Source: Lachnospiraceae bacterium
Lineage (GTDB): Bacteria; Bacillota; Clostridia; Lachnospirales; Lachnospiraceae
Length of the DNA stretch: 64,000 bases
Reading direction: 5' to 3'
Assembly: GCA_017525525.1 (NCBI GenBank)
Contig: JAFXSQ010000017.1
Coordinates: 1 to 64,000, forward strand
In this document: positions 47,679 to 58,600 of the stretch, one piece after another
Position numbering within the stretch: position 1 is the first letter of the stretch
Layout of the letters: every line of letters begins with the position of its first letter
The notes under the pieces: generated by a model
Seen by the model: only the letters and a program-made list of their open reading frames with translations
Told to the model about the DNA's origin: nothing
Database searches by the model: none
Translations under genes and position numbers: made by a program

Positions 47679-47715
47679 GGGTCCGGTCTATTAAGGACCG
47701 GGCCCTAAATTTTTA
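47679..47715 (+). terminator. Hairpin before pgk, terminator or attenuator
   Basis: GGGTCCGGTC (47679-47688) pairs with GACCGGGCCC (47696-47705) and is followed by TAAATTTTTAT, then the pgk RBS. It may end gap transcripts in part or protect processed mRNA ends. Confidence 0.65.
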
Positions 47716-47733
47716 TCAGGAGGAATATTTATA

Positions 47734-48945
47734 ATGTCACTTAACAAGAAATCAGTAGATGATATCAATGTTGCAGGCAAGAGAGTTCTCTGCCGTTGCG
47801 ACTTCAATGTACCCTTAAAGGAAGGCAAGATTACAGACGAGAACCGTCTTGTTGCAGCTCTTCCGACCATAAAGAAGCTTATCGCTGACGGCGGCAAGGT
47901 TATCCTTTGCTCGCACTTGGGTAAGGTTAAGACAGAGGAGGACAAGGCTTCTAAGACACTTGCTCCCGTTGCTGCAAGATTAACAGAGCTTCTCGGACAG
48001 GAAGTAAAGTTCGTAGCTGATCCCGAGGTAGTAGGCGCTAATGTTAAGGCTGCTGTTGAAGCTATGAATGACGGAGATGTCATCTTACTGGAGAATACCC
48101 GTTTCAGACCTGAGGAGACTAAAAATGGTGAGGCTTTCTCAAAGGATCTCGCAAGCATCTGTGATGTATTCGTAAACGATGCATTCGGTACAGCTCACAG
48201 AGCTCACTGCTCAAATGTAGGTGTTGCTTCACTTGTCGATACTGCGGTGGTAGGTTACCTTATGGAGAAGGAGATTAACTTCCTCGGCAATGCAGTTGAG
48301 AATCCGGTAAGACCTTTCGTAGCTATCCTCGGTGGTGCTAAGGTTGCTGATAAGCTCAATGTTATCTCAAATCTTCTTGAGAAGTGCGATACGCTTATCA
48401 TCGGCGGTGGTATGGCTTATACCTTCCTTAAGGCACAGGGCAAGGAGGTTGGCCTTTCTCTTGTAGATGATACAAAGCTTGATTACTGCAAGGAGATGAT
48501 AGAGAAGGCTGAGAAGCTCGGCAAGAAGCTTCTTCTTCCGGTTGATACAGTTATTGCTTCAGGCTTCCCCGATCCGATTGACGGACCTATCGAGGTTAAG
48601 ACCGTAGCTTCAGATGCAATCCCGGCTGACATGGAAGGACTTGACATAGGTGAGGAGACAAGAAAGCTCTTTGCTGAGGCTGCTAAGACAGCTAAGACAG
48701 TTGTTTGGAACGGACCTATGGGTGTATTTGAGAACCCGACACTTGCAGCAGGTACTATAGCTGTTGCACAGGCGCTTGCTGATACAGAAGCAACAACAAT
48801 CATCGGTGGCGGTGATTCGGCTGCAGCATGTAATCAGCTTGGTTTCGGCGATAAGATGAGCCATATCTCCACAGGCGGCGGCGCAAGCCTCGAGTTCCTT
48901 GAGGGTAAGGAGTTACCCGGCGTTGCAGCAGCTAACGATAAGTGA
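47734..48945 (+). CDS. pgk: Phosphoglycerate kinase
   Basis: 403 residues. The N-terminal [18 protein letters not shown] and the substrate loop SHLGKVK are present, as are GGAKVADKL and the nucleotide site GGGDSAAA near the end. It makes ATP from 1,3-bisphosphoglycerate. It follows AGGAGG. A second CTTARYGA repeat begins at its stop codon. Confidence 0.98.
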   Translation: MSLNKKSVDDINVAGKRVLCRCDFNVPLKEGKITDENRLVAALPTIKKLIADGGKVILCSHLGKVKTEEDKASKTLAPVAARLTELLGQEVKFVADPEVVGANVKAAVEAMNDGDVILLENTRFRPEETKNGEAFSKDLASICDVFVNDAFGTAHRAHCSNVGVASLVDTAVVGYLMEKEINFLGNAVENPVRPFVAILGGAKVADKLNVISNLLEKCDTLIIGGGMAYTFLKAQGKEVGLSLVDDTKLDYCKEMIEKAEKLGKKLLLPVDTVIASGFPDPIDGPIEVKTVASDAIPADMEGLDIGEETRKLFAEAAKTAKTVVWNGPMGVFENPTLAAGTIAVAQALADTEATTIIGGGDSAAACNQLGFGDKMSHISTGGGASLEFLEGKELPGVAAANDK

Positions 48946-49064
48946 GACCTTAGCGAACACGAGCAAAGCGAAGTGCGAGCTTAGTTCTAACTTACGTGTC
49001 GAAAACTTAATGAGCGCGAAGCGCGAATTTAGTTGGAGACACCAAGTGAGACCTTAGCGAACAC
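48944..49064 (+). repeat. CTTARYGA hairpin repeat, copy B (two units and a partial third)
   Basis: Unit 1: CTTAGCGA-ACAC, spacer, GTGC-GAGCTTAGTT (48949-48986). Unit 2: CTTAATGA-GCGC-GAA-GCGC-GAATTTAGTT (49006-49034). A third unit starts as GAGACCTTAGCGAACAC (49048-49064) and is cut short before the tpiA RBS. The flanks match copy A at the same place relative to the upstream gene. Confidence 0.7.
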
Positions 49065-49086
49065 AATCTTATAAAGGAGAATAAAA

Positions 49087-49833
49087 ATGGCAAGAAAGAA
49101 GATTATCGCAGGTAACTGGAAGATGAATATGACTCCGTCAGAGGCTGTAAAGCTTGTTGATGAGTTAAAGGATTTAGTAAAGAATGACGCTGTAGATGTT
49201 GTTTATTGCGTACCGGCAATCGATATAGTTCCTGTTGTTGAGGCTGTTAAGGGCTCAAATGTACAGGTTGGCGCTGAGAATATGTATGTTGAGGACAAGG
49301 GCGCTTATACAGGTGAGATATCCGCTCCGATGCTTGTGGATGCAGGCGTTAAGTATGTTATCATCGGACATTCCGAGAGAAGAGAGTACTTCAACGAGAC
49401 AGATGCATTCCTTAACAAGAAGGTTAAGAAAGCATTTGAGGCAGGACTTACACCTATCCTTTGCTGTGGCGAAAGCTTAGAGCAGAGGGAGATGGGCGTG
49501 ACTATGGACTGGATTCGTTTCCAGATTAAGTCAGACCTTGTAGGCGTTACGGCAGATCAGGTTAAGGAGCTTGTTATAGCTTACGAGCCTATCTGGGCAA
49601 TCGGCACAGGCAAGACTGCAACCACTGAGCAGGCTCAGGAGGTATGCAAGGGTATCCGTGATTGCATCGCTGAGATGTACGACGCAGCAACAGCAGAGGC
49701 AGTTCGCATTCAGTACGGCGGTTCGGTTAACGCAGGCAATGCTGCAGAGCTTTTCGCACAGCCTGATATCGACGGCGGCTTAGTTGGCGGAGCGTCACTT
49801 AAGGCAGATTTCGGAAAAATCGTTTGCTACTAA
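49087..49833 (+). CDS. tpiA: Triosephosphate isomerase
   Basis: 248 residues. Catalytic residues appear in AGNWKMN (Lys), IIGHSERR (His) and [11 protein letters not shown] (Glu); IQYGGSVN binds phosphate. It interconverts the triose phosphates, completing the gap-pgk-tpiA set. It starts 7 nt after AAAGGAG and ends in a bidirectional terminator. Confidence 0.98.
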   Translation: MARKKIIAGNWKMNMTPSEAVKLVDELKDLVKNDAVDVVYCVPAIDIVPVVEAVKGSNVQVGAENMYVEDKGAYTGEISAPMLVDAGVKYVIIGHSERREYFNETDAFLNKKVKKAFEAGLTPILCCGESLEQREMGVTMDWIRFQIKSDLVGVTADQVKELVIAYEPIWAIGTGKTATTEQAQEVCKGIRDCIAEMYDAATAEAVRIQYGGSVNAGNAAELFAQPDIDGGLVGGASLKADFGKIVCY

Positions 49834-49851
49834 TGACATAGAAGAGTAATA

Positions 49852-49893
49852 AAATACCCGCAAAGCCTTATCGGCAATGCGGGTATTTTTTTG
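49852..49893. terminator. Bidirectional terminator between tpiA and mscL
   Basis: AAATACCCGC (49852-49861) pairs with GCGGGTATTT (49879-49888), with a T-run on both strands. It serves the convergent tpiA and mscL genes. Confidence 0.85.
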
Positions 49894-49896
49894 CTT

Positions 49897-50310
49897 TTAT
49901 TCAGCCTCTATATCTGATGTACAGAACATGCACTTTGTAGCCTTGATATCAATCTCGCCGAAACAGTAGGGGCACTTTCTTGTGAGAGGAGCAGCCTCTT
50001 CCTTTTTCTTGCCGATAGACGTAATCTTGTTAACGGCTTTTACCATAAGGAATATACATAATGCCATGATGAGGAAATTGATAACTGCGCTGATGAATGC
50101 GCCGTAAGCGATATAATTTCCTGTGCTTCCGATCTCGATAACGCCGCCGATTTCTGAACCACCGATACAGTTGATAAGTGGCTGGATGATGTTCTCGGTA
50201 AAGGAAGTAACGATATTACCGAAGGCTGCACCTATAATAACGCCGACAGCCATGTCCATAACATTGCCTTTTAAGGCGAATTCCTTGAATTCCTGAATGA
50301 ACTTTTTCAT
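49897..50310 (-). CDS. mscL: Large-conductance mechanosensitive channel with C-terminal zinc ribbon
   Basis: 137 residues from the ATG at 50310, 8 nt after AGGAG; six extra N-terminal residues of the longest frame are unlikely. The N-terminal KKFIQEFKEFALKGNVMDMA and the first helix VGVIIGAAFGNIV are standard MscL; the second helix is at about 65-90. The C-terminus adds a CPYC-x10-CMFC zinc ribbon not found in classical MscL. The channel releases solutes on hypoosmotic shock. It is convergent to tpiA and divergent from the 50545 gene. Confidence 0.93.
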   Translation of the reverse strand: MKKFIQEFKEFALKGNVMDMAVGVIIGAAFGNIVTSFTENIIQPLINCIGGSEIGGVIEIGSTGNYIAYGAFISAVINFLIMALCIFLMVKAVNKITSIGKKKEEAAPLTRKCPYCFGEIDIKATKCMFCTSDIEAE

Positions 50311-50468
50311 TAGAAAGTCTCCTTTCAAAATTAAAATTTTCTATGCAACATTATACAGATTTGTGTCTTTTATTTCAAGAAAAATCTGAATAAAATAGGT
50401 TTGCATCACGCTCAAAACAGCAACCGTTTCTTTGCGGTAAAAAAAAACTGTAATTATTCTTTGGTATA

Positions 50469-50477
50469 TGATAAAAT
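50469..50477 (+). promoter_or_regulatory. Likely extended -10 promoter for the 50545-51353 pair
   Basis: TG-A-TAAAAT at 50469-50477 without a clear -35 and without the TGTGAC box found at the three related promoters. The leader would be about 60 nt. Confidence 0.4.
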
Positions 50478-50544
50478 ATTGCAGGTAAAAGCTATATACA
50501 AAAGATATTCTCGATCAGAGAAAAAAGGGGGCGGTTCATAAACT

Positions 50545-51363
50545 ATGGATGAAGAGAGTTTTGTGTTTGACGTGGCCTATTCCGGCGGACTTTTGCATAT
50601 CAACAATAAGAATATGACCGAGATACTGCTGGATATAATAGCACTTTTCTTTATATGCGGTATGCTTATCTATACGCGGGTTTATCGCAAGAGAGGGCGG
50701 CTGTGTGACAAGCTATTTTTTGTGATGCTTATCCTGAATGCGGCAATGGCGGTGTCTGATGCAGCGATATCCCTATTGAATCAGAGCTCCGTATCGTGCA
50801 CCGGAATTCTGGTAAGGATATTCGGGACCTTACTTTATCTCACTATTACGTTTGAGTGCTATGCTTATGTTCTTTACCTGATGAGCCTGTTAGTCAAAGG
50901 CGAGACGGTCGTAGGGAAGTATTACAAGCCTGCGGCTGTTCCTGCGCTGGTTATGACGATACTCATCATCGCAAATATTTTCGGTGAATTTATTTTCTAT
51001 GTGGATCCAAGGGCGGGAGCCTTCACACCAAGTGACCTTATCAGTGTCGTCGAGATGGGAGACGGTCATTCTTTTGATCGGGATAGCGGAGTCGGAGCTT
51101 TTAATATTGCGGGTTATTTTTATCTGTTTATCATAGGTCTGGTCATATATCTGATCATCGGACAGATTCTTTTCTGGAAGGTCAACAAGATTGGCATAGT
51201 GATGTTTGGCATCTACGGCATATTTGTTTATTTTCTAAATAAGATCATGTCGGGAATATCCATGGCTTCCATATTGTTTGCGGTCATTCTTATCTACACG
51301 CTCGTAGGAGCGATGAACAGAGCTTTTTTCAAAGAGCAGGGAGGTGAGAAAGATGTTGAGTAG
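50545..51363 (+). CDS. Seven- to eight-helix membrane protein of unknown function
   Basis: 272 residues after GGGGGCGG, ATG start. Seven or eight hydrophobic helices fill most of the protein and the N-terminus is probably outside; a soluble loop of about 30 residues lies near 155-185. The layout resembles the sensor part of 7TM-GGDEF proteins but there is no output domain. It overlaps the 51353 gene by 11 nt, and the two proteins look like distant relatives, so a heteromeric pair is possible (inference). Confidence 0.7.
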   Translation: MDEESFVFDVAYSGGLLHINNKNMTEILLDIIALFFICGMLIYTRVYRKRGRLCDKLFFVMLILNAAMAVSDAAISLLNQSSVSCTGILVRIFGTLLYLTITFECYAYVLYLMSLLVKGETVVGKYYKPAAVPALVMTILIIANIFGEFIFYVDPRAGAFTPSDLISVVEMGDGHSFDRDSGVGAFNIAGYFYLFIIGLVIYLIIGQILFWKVNKIGIVMFGIYGIFVYFLNKIMSGISMASILFAVILIYTLVGAMNRAFFKEQGGEKDVE

Positions 51364-52393
51364 TAATGTGAGTATTCGTGCGATCATAAGTCTTCTTGCT
51401 TTCATGATAGTTCTTGGCTTGCTTGTTTTATCCAAGCGTCTTCACTCACGGCATAACGCGGGTGATCGTCTGTTTTTCGGCATGGGTATAAACGTGTTGG
51501 TTTATGCGGGGCTTGCCTTTGCTACCGTCGCCATACCTTTTACCACGCCCGAATCTTTTTTCATGTTTAAGCTTCTTGCCGACAGCTTTATAGAGATATC
51601 GGTATTGTTTCTTTTGTATCAGTGGATATTGTTTGTTGGATTTACGATATATGGAAGCGCGGATTACCTGCGCAGGAGATACTGGCCGTTTTTCATACCT
51701 ATTCCGGTGCTTATAATATGCCTTTTCGTAAATTGGTTTACCGGTTTTATGTTTGAGTATTCACATCTATTATTGAAATATCATACTGTTTACTACATCG
51801 TCCCGGTGTTGGAGCTGGTATATATACTTATCACGGCCGTTATGATAATCAGGCATAACCTGAAGGCTGACCGCAGACGCAGGTTTCATCTGACTTTTGT
51901 TTTGATACCGGTGGCGATAGGCTTTCTGACGGAGTATGTGGTTAGGATAAATCTCGGCCCGTTGTCTTTTGCTGCGGCGCTGATATTCATATTCTTCTCT
52001 ATGACGGAGCGATGGCAGTATTATGACGAGGAGAGAGGATTCTATAACTCTGCATTCTTTGATTATATGAAGGAGCTTGTGGCTGAGGGGAGAAAGGATT
52101 ATACAAGCGTTATCTATATAAAGTGTAAGAACATGGAATCGGAGATGGCTGCTATCATAAAAAAGGAGCTTCCGCACCGGGTAGTAAAGGTGCACGTAAG
52201 GAATGATGTGTACGGAATCTATGCCGAGAACGGAAGTGAAGACCTGATGGATATGATAGCGGATGTAATAAGAGAGGGAGTATCCGATTACGAGAAGGAA
52301 TCCGGAAAGACTCTCGAATTTGACCGGGAAACCTTGTACAGAAAGTCGGGTGAGAGTGCAGCGGAATTCTTAAGACGTATAGAGGTGAAATAA
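51353..52393 (+). CDS. Membrane protein with C-terminal degenerate GGDEF-like domain
   Basis: 346 residues from the ATG 8 nt after GGAGG; the GTG at 51344 lies in the RBS. About seven membrane helices (to residue ~215) are followed by about 125 cytosolic residues. DEERGFYNSAFFDYMKEL resembles the D-x-LTGLYNR-x-AF start of GGDEF domains, and YTSVIYIKCKNME the strand after it, but the active-site loop is VRNDVYGIYA instead of RxGGDEFxx. A cyclase activity is therefore not expected; a binding or partner role is possible. The assignment is by pattern only. Confidence 0.65.
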   Translation: MLSSNVSIRAIISLLAFMIVLGLLVLSKRLHSRHNAGDRLFFGMGINVLVYAGLAFATVAIPFTTPESFFMFKLLADSFIEISVLFLLYQWILFVGFTIYGSADYLRRRYWPFFIPIPVLIICLFVNWFTGFMFEYSHLLLKYHTVYYIVPVLELVYILITAVMIIRHNLKADRRRRFHLTFVLIPVAIGFLTEYVVRINLGPLSFAAALIFIFFSMTERWQYYDEERGFYNSAFFDYMKELVAEGRKDYTSVIYIKCKNMESEMAAIIKKELPHRVVKVHVRNDVYGIYAENGSEDLMDMIADVIREGVSDYEKESGKTLEFDRETLYRKSGESAAEFLRRIEVK

Positions 52394-52419
52394 TATGGGA
52401 GCAGCAAAGGCTTCCAATG

Positions 52420-52435
52420 TGTCATATCTGTGACA
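52420..52435. promoter_or_regulatory. TGTCA-N6-TGACA inverted repeat, operator candidate
   Basis: Perfect 5-bp arms 6 nt apart, the spacing used by CRP/FNR-type regulators. Its right arm is part of the TGTGAC box and it lies just upstream of the extended -10, so a bound protein would contact or block RNA polymerase. The arms are not conserved at the two sister promoters. Confidence 0.4.
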
Positions 52436-52451
52436 TTTTATATGATAAAAT
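52429..52451 (+). promoter_or_regulatory. Promoter with TGTGAC box, site 2
   Basis: TGTGAC (52429-52434), 8 nt, TGA-TAAAAT (52443-52451). No -35. It precedes the 42-aa ORF and the 2650-residue gene. Confidence 0.6.
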
Positions 52452-52508
52452 CGTCCATATACCGGGGTTGAGGTATAAGAATAAGTCAGATAAGATAAAT
52501 GGGATGCT

Positions 52509-52637
52509 ATGGAGACTCATATAAAGGAGATGATGGAATCGGAAGAGCAGGCGAAGACGGAAGATGAAAAATCCCCCAAAAACTTCAGAGTTATCGGCTA
52601 CGAGTATTACGGTGGAGAAGTAGAGATGATGGAGTAA
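52509..52637 (+). CDS. Small acidic ORF, 42 residues
   Basis: It starts at the ATG at 52509 and runs to TAA at 52635. The product is METHIKEMMESEEQ..., rich in Glu and ending in RVIGYEYYGGEVEMME, with a patterned rather than random C-terminus. The Shine-Dalgarno is weak; the later ATG codons at 52530 and 52533 are too close to AAAGGAG to use it. It lies between promoter site 2 and the giant gene, so it would be the first product of that transcript. No family recognised. Confidence 0.45.
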   Translation: METHIKEMMESEEQAKTEDEKSPKNFRVIGYEYYGGEVEMME

Positions 52638-52677
52638 AACCATACAAATATCTGTTATATACATAGGAGGAAAGATT

Positions 52678-55600
52678 ATGGCTGATTACAAGGGGCTTAG
52701 CAAGAAAGCTAAAGAGGTATTGAAGAAAACAGGTATAGTGATCGAAGGGTCGGAAGCATCAATCGACTTTCTGTGCGACAGCTACCTTCTTGCGGAGGAA
52801 GGTATGACTGTCGCAGATATAATGAAGCTGTCAGATGAGGACAAGGTGCAGTATGCCGAGAAGATGGCAAAGGTATTTGAAAAGAGACCGGTGATCGGAG
52901 AGATGGAAGGCGGGGCAGAAGCTGCGGCCGAGAATGTGAGATGGTTCGGTGCATTTTTTGCAAAGGCTGTAGCCGGGCTTAAAGGTTCGGGTGTGAAATT
53001 CCCGGAGAAGAAGCAGCTTGAAAGCATAGACAGAATAAAGACGCTTGAGGGCAGTGATTTTATGTATGCCGCTGAGTACGGAAGAAGATTTCAGCTTTAT
53101 ACCGAGGTGCTGACCGACAGTTACGGAGTAGGTTTGACTGATAAGAGCAATACTTACGGAATCGACAGAGGCAAAGAGTTTGTAAAGGCTTACGGCGGTG
53201 TGGATGAAGAAAAAAACAGTGCTCGCAAAGCTATGTATAAAACTTCTTTTGAAGGCAATAATCAGATATTTTCCCGTGATATGAGCATGCTTACGACTTT
53301 GGCTACTGTTTTGGTCGCAAATGAGAAGCTGCGCGACAAGAAAGAGAAGCCGGAGCAAAAAGCATACTATAAAGCCGTGCTTGAACTCAAGCTTGTGAGA
53401 GATTTCTATGGTGCCGATATAGGTGCGGCTTCTTCAAACGAGCATGTTTTACGAGGCCTGGAAAACAGGGGATGGATGGGAATGTCCCTGATCGACAAAA
53501 AGTTCGATACGGAATCAAAATATGCAAAGCTTGATGACTTAAAGCTCGACGAGGATGAGATAAACGGGCTTTTGACCGAGCCTGCAGAAGATGAAGTAAA
53601 GGAATATCTCGATTCGGAGAAAAAGAAGAACCAGGTATATAATTGCATGGGAATCTATCACGATAAAGAGATGTTTGAAAAGGTAAAAGGGTTCAATGCG
53701 AGTGCCAATTATGATCTGTATGATCTGCTTGAGGGTCCCGAAGGTGAAAAGGTTATACAGAAGGGAAATTTCTCGATAGATTTGATCAGAAAGCTCGGTG
53801 ATGCCCGTATAGAGACGCTTGCACGAAAGTATGACGAGGTTTTTGCAGGACTTGTGCTCTCGGAACAGGCTCATAATTGGAAGCATGAGGAATTGATAGA
53901 GCATCACCGTTCTCCTTCAAATGACGGAGGATTTCGGATAACAATGAAGGGCTTTGATTCATGGAATACTATCGATATCAGAACCTTTTTAACCATGAAG
54001 ATGTCAATCGGTAATACAGAGGAATCCGAGGATAAGAAAACTAAAGCAGCGATAATGTGTGCGCTTGGGACTGAAGAATTGTATTATGAACCGACGTTCG
54101 CATATCTCAGAAACGGTAATGAAGACTTTAAAAGATCAAAGAACTATTTTTCACTAAGTGTGATAAAGACAAAGGAAGAATATGAAGCAACAGTACAGGA
54201 GGAGAGGCTAAAAGCCGACCAAAGGGCTTCAGACAGAGAGAAGAATATCTTAGAGTATGAAGAAAGGCAGCGTAAGTTTTCGAAAACCGCGGCCTGGGAT
54301 GAGGTAAGGAAACCTGCCAGGAAGAAAGTAAAGAAAGAGGCAGATAAAGAGGATAAGCAGTTCGGCTTAAACCATAATAAAGTCGAAGAATATTATATTG
54401 CCGATCGAAATGCATTTAATCTCGACGCTTTACAGGATGAACCCGGGGAACAGGAGAAAAAACCTAAAATAAAAGAAACAGATGAAATTATCGCTGCCAT
54501 CTATCGGGAGATGGAAGAGCGTGAAAATGGCGAAATAAATGAAAATGAGGAAAATGAAAACGAAATAAAGGTCAATGACAAGGAAGAAGCCGAGGAAGCG
54601 GCAGAAGCTCCTGATTTTTACAAAGAAAATCCATATATGCGCGGATTGCAGTTCATGGACTTTATGAGCGGGGACGAGGACGCATATATGGCAGTGATGA
54701 AGGAAGCAGGCTTCATGGAGGAGGATCCTGCAGACCTCTCGGGATATATGTTCATATATGCCATATCGGAGAAAGGACTTTCGCTTGACGATCTTTACGG
54801 CAAAACACCGGAGGAAAAGAAGGCGATCGGTGATGAATTCCTTGCCAATCTTAAAAAGAAGGGAAATATCAAGAAAAACGAGGAGTGTACAAAGTGGTTC
54901 GCAGGTATGCTTTCCAAAGCGATGTCGAGCCTGAAGAAAGAGGGCGTAAGGCTTCCTAAGGACAATCTCTTTGAGAGTGCCGAGGCAGCGGACAGGATCA
55001 GATTCACAAAATTCTGGGCTGTTGCCATCGTGGGCGATCTTTTCACCACATGGACGATAAACAGTATCATTGATTCCACAAGAAGTTATGCGGACACATT
55101 CAAAGCCGCCTATGGTGATGCATTATATGATGATAAGAAGATCGGAAGCGAGATTTCATCTCTCGGATATGCATTTAATACTGTGATGGATGATGCTCAA
55201 AGCCTTGAGCGCAGGCTTAAGACCAAGCTTGTGGGAGAATTATATCTTGCAGACAGGAAGCTGTTTGATATAGACGATGCAAAGGACTATGAACAGTATA
55301 GAATCTTTCTTAACAAATGCTTAGAGGGTACATGTTTCGGTTTTTCGGGACTGTTCAGCGAAAAAGAGATGAAAAAACTGATTTCTACTCCGTTAAGGAA
55401 GCTTGAGAAATCTGATGCTGACCTATGCGAGAAAGCAAAAGCTGCTATTTCCCGTGCCGTAAAAAGAAATGCGGTAACAGACTACAGGAATGCCGAGAAT
55501 ACGAAGACTTCTGCGGACAGATTACAATATAAGCTTGACTTTATGAAAGCTGCCGGAGATATGATGCTTAAGGATGAGCTGCTCGGCACCGGCTATTTCG

Positions 55601-58600
55601 ATGCGGTCAAGGATGAAAAAGATGAAGATAAGAAAAAACGCCTTGCCGTGCAGTTATCGGGGCTTAAAGCCGCATATAAGCTTAAAGCCGATGAGGCAAA
55701 GAAAAAGAAGCAGGACACGCTGGCAGACTTTTTCAGGTCGATGGAGTACTTTGCGGATGTTGACGGCGCGGACCTTAAGTATGTGTGCAGCCTTTATCCT
55801 GAGCTTAAAAACCTGCTTGATATAGTCAAAGACGGACTCTTTATGTCATCGGAAAATGGTGAAAGTGTTACAGAGGTTTATTCCGCTATCTGCCAAAATC
55901 CGGCTGAGAAGCAGGCTGCGGACAGTTATATGGAAGTGGTATGCAGGATAAAGGATCTGTTTGCCGCAGCTGACAACGGTTCTGCGAAGAAGAGAAAAAC
56001 AGGTATTGAAGCTGCTTTGAAAAAGCTCTCCGAAGCGAAAAATGAGCTGCTTGATACACTTCTTCAGAACGGAAAGACCATCCTTGATAAATATGCCAAG
56101 AAGCCGATAAGTCAGAACTTCCCGGAGCATTACAAGGGTGACCGTTTTGACATAAGCATCAGGAATGCAGACTTTATGAACAAATTGCAGGATAAGGGCT
56201 GGAATGAAAGCGAAAAGGATATGGCTCGTCTTATAGAGTATTTAAGGCTTCAGACCCGTTCGAGATATGCAAGTGCCCAAATGGCTCAAACAGACGAGGA
56301 TAAAGAGAAGTTTGTCTATTATGAGACTATGTATAACTCTTTTCCGTTCCCTATAGATAACGTTACGGTTGCGGACAGTGAGGTTATGAAGCTTCAGTAT
56401 GCACAGTGGACAGTCGCTTTTCTTGAAAAGTACGGGAAAGATCCTATATTCAGCGGCAGAGAGGATATCATAAAGAACTTTACGGATAATAAAGAGACTA
56501 TCATAAAAGGTTTAGAGAAGTCCGCAAAGAAAGAAATCGACGGCCTGAAAGGAAAGTCTGAGGAGTACGGTAAAAAGATCCTGAACATCATCAGCAATGA
56601 TAAGTATACGGGCGTAAAGGATAAGAGCTTCGCCGAAGACTACCTGGAGAAGTTTTCCGCCGAAAGCCTGTGCAGCCTGTACGAAAGTCTGTTAAGGCTG
56701 GAAGCGCCGGTATTGGCATTAAAGAACGGTAATTATGGCGTGTACAGCATGGCAGTAGTTATGAGAGAATATATGGATCAAGATACTGCACATGTGTTGG
56801 GCGGAGAATCTGCCGGAGCAGGAAGGATAAAGAGTCTGAGAGACAATGCTATCATCAGTGCGATCGGCAAGCATTTTGAGAATCCGCTGGTGCCTTTTGC
56901 GGATGACAATATATATGCCTTAAGAAAACTGAAGCTCATTATGCGTAAAAAAGGGATCAAACAATCCTACCTCGACAGGACAGAACGCAGACTGATAGCG
57001 AGAGAGATAGGTTATAAGTATTTCCATGAGTATAAGCTTCTTTACAAGGTATGGGACGGCGCGATCCCGCAGGGCGATCTGACTTTTGAGATCGACAAGA
57101 ACGAAAGAAAGCCGCGCGGCGTGAAGCTGAAGAGAGCCATAAAGGATATCAGACTTGAAGCGGCCGATAAGCTTGAGCTGCAGATATATGACTTTATGGA
57201 AAAGGGCACTATGGCCGCAAATGAGGCCTTAAAGCTTAAGGGTGAGCTAAAGGGCGAGGAGTTTGACGGTGCGCGCGAAGCACTCAATAAGCTGATGAAC
57301 TTTGACAAGAACAAGACTTCGCTGTCTGTGTTCCATGAGACACTTGATGAACTGGACGCAAGCATAGAAGTCCTGCAAAAATCCGGCAAGGCGGACGAAA
57401 AGCTCGTTGCCAAGCTTGATAGTTTCTTCGAGAGATGGATAAAACGCATGGATGAGAGCAATTTCTCTCATATCGTGAATGACTCTTCCGTAAACAGCCT
57501 TATAAGGATATGTGATGATACATATAAGAATTATAATACGGAAAGATCTCCGGAGCAGATGGAAAGGATAAGGCTTGCCAAGGAGAGGGTAAGTAAGCAG
57601 CAGGAACCGCCACTCGATGTAGTGAGTCTCGGCTGGGAAGAGAGCGAAAGAAGCATAGCCGAGATGATCGAAGCGATAAGGCGTAATGCTCTCGCAAGAT
57701 ACTCTCAGGCCCGGATCGATGCCAAAGCCGATGCCAAGGATAAAAAGAATGCTCAGATTCAGGCAGAGGTTTATAAAAATATGCTCGAAGCATTTCCTTT
57801 TGCTTCAAATAAAGCCGCAGCCGTTAAGACTGCAACGGATAAGATATATATGATAAGGTGGGCGTCCTGCTTCATACAGAAGAACAAAAAATCGTTTCTT
57901 CTTGAGGATTCGGCCGAGCTGATCGAAAAGTTCGAGGCAAGCAGGGCTAAGGCACTTTCGAGTGCGGAGAAGGATCTTCTCGCAAGCCTTTCCGATAAGC
58001 CGGAGAAGGAGAAAACCTTAGAGCTCATAAAGCTGTTTGAAAGCGATAAGTATGCTACCGAACAGGATACAAAAAGCTATGCCGAAGCCTTTTTGAACAA
58101 GCAGACCAAGGCTGTATCCGTATCGCTCTTTAAGTCCGTATTAAAGGAACAGGCAGGAAAGCTTAAGACAAGCAGCCTGTTTAAGAAGGTACTCAATCTG
58201 AAGGACGGTATAGTTAAGGATCCGGAATACGGAGCAGCGGGCAACGGAGTCGGAATGATAAGAAGTGTCAGGGATAAGATGATCATTGACTCGATCACAG
58301 ACTCGGTGGCCGATCCGCTTTCGAATAAGGATGATGCTTATGTCTGGGCTGTGAACAATTTCAAGCGTTACTTAAAGAAGCAGAAGCTTAAGGTTAAGCC
58401 CGCTGAGATCAATAAGTGGGAAGCTGAGATCATATCCGGAAGCATAAAGAAGGATACCTTCAACGAATATAAGCTTTTATCCAAGGCGCTTAAGGGAGAT
58501 GATAAGGGAAATATACTTCTTGAGCTTGGCGACAAGGACGAGATAAAGAGCTTTATAAATACCAAAGCTCTGTCGGATATCCGTCTTGATGCAGTAAGAA

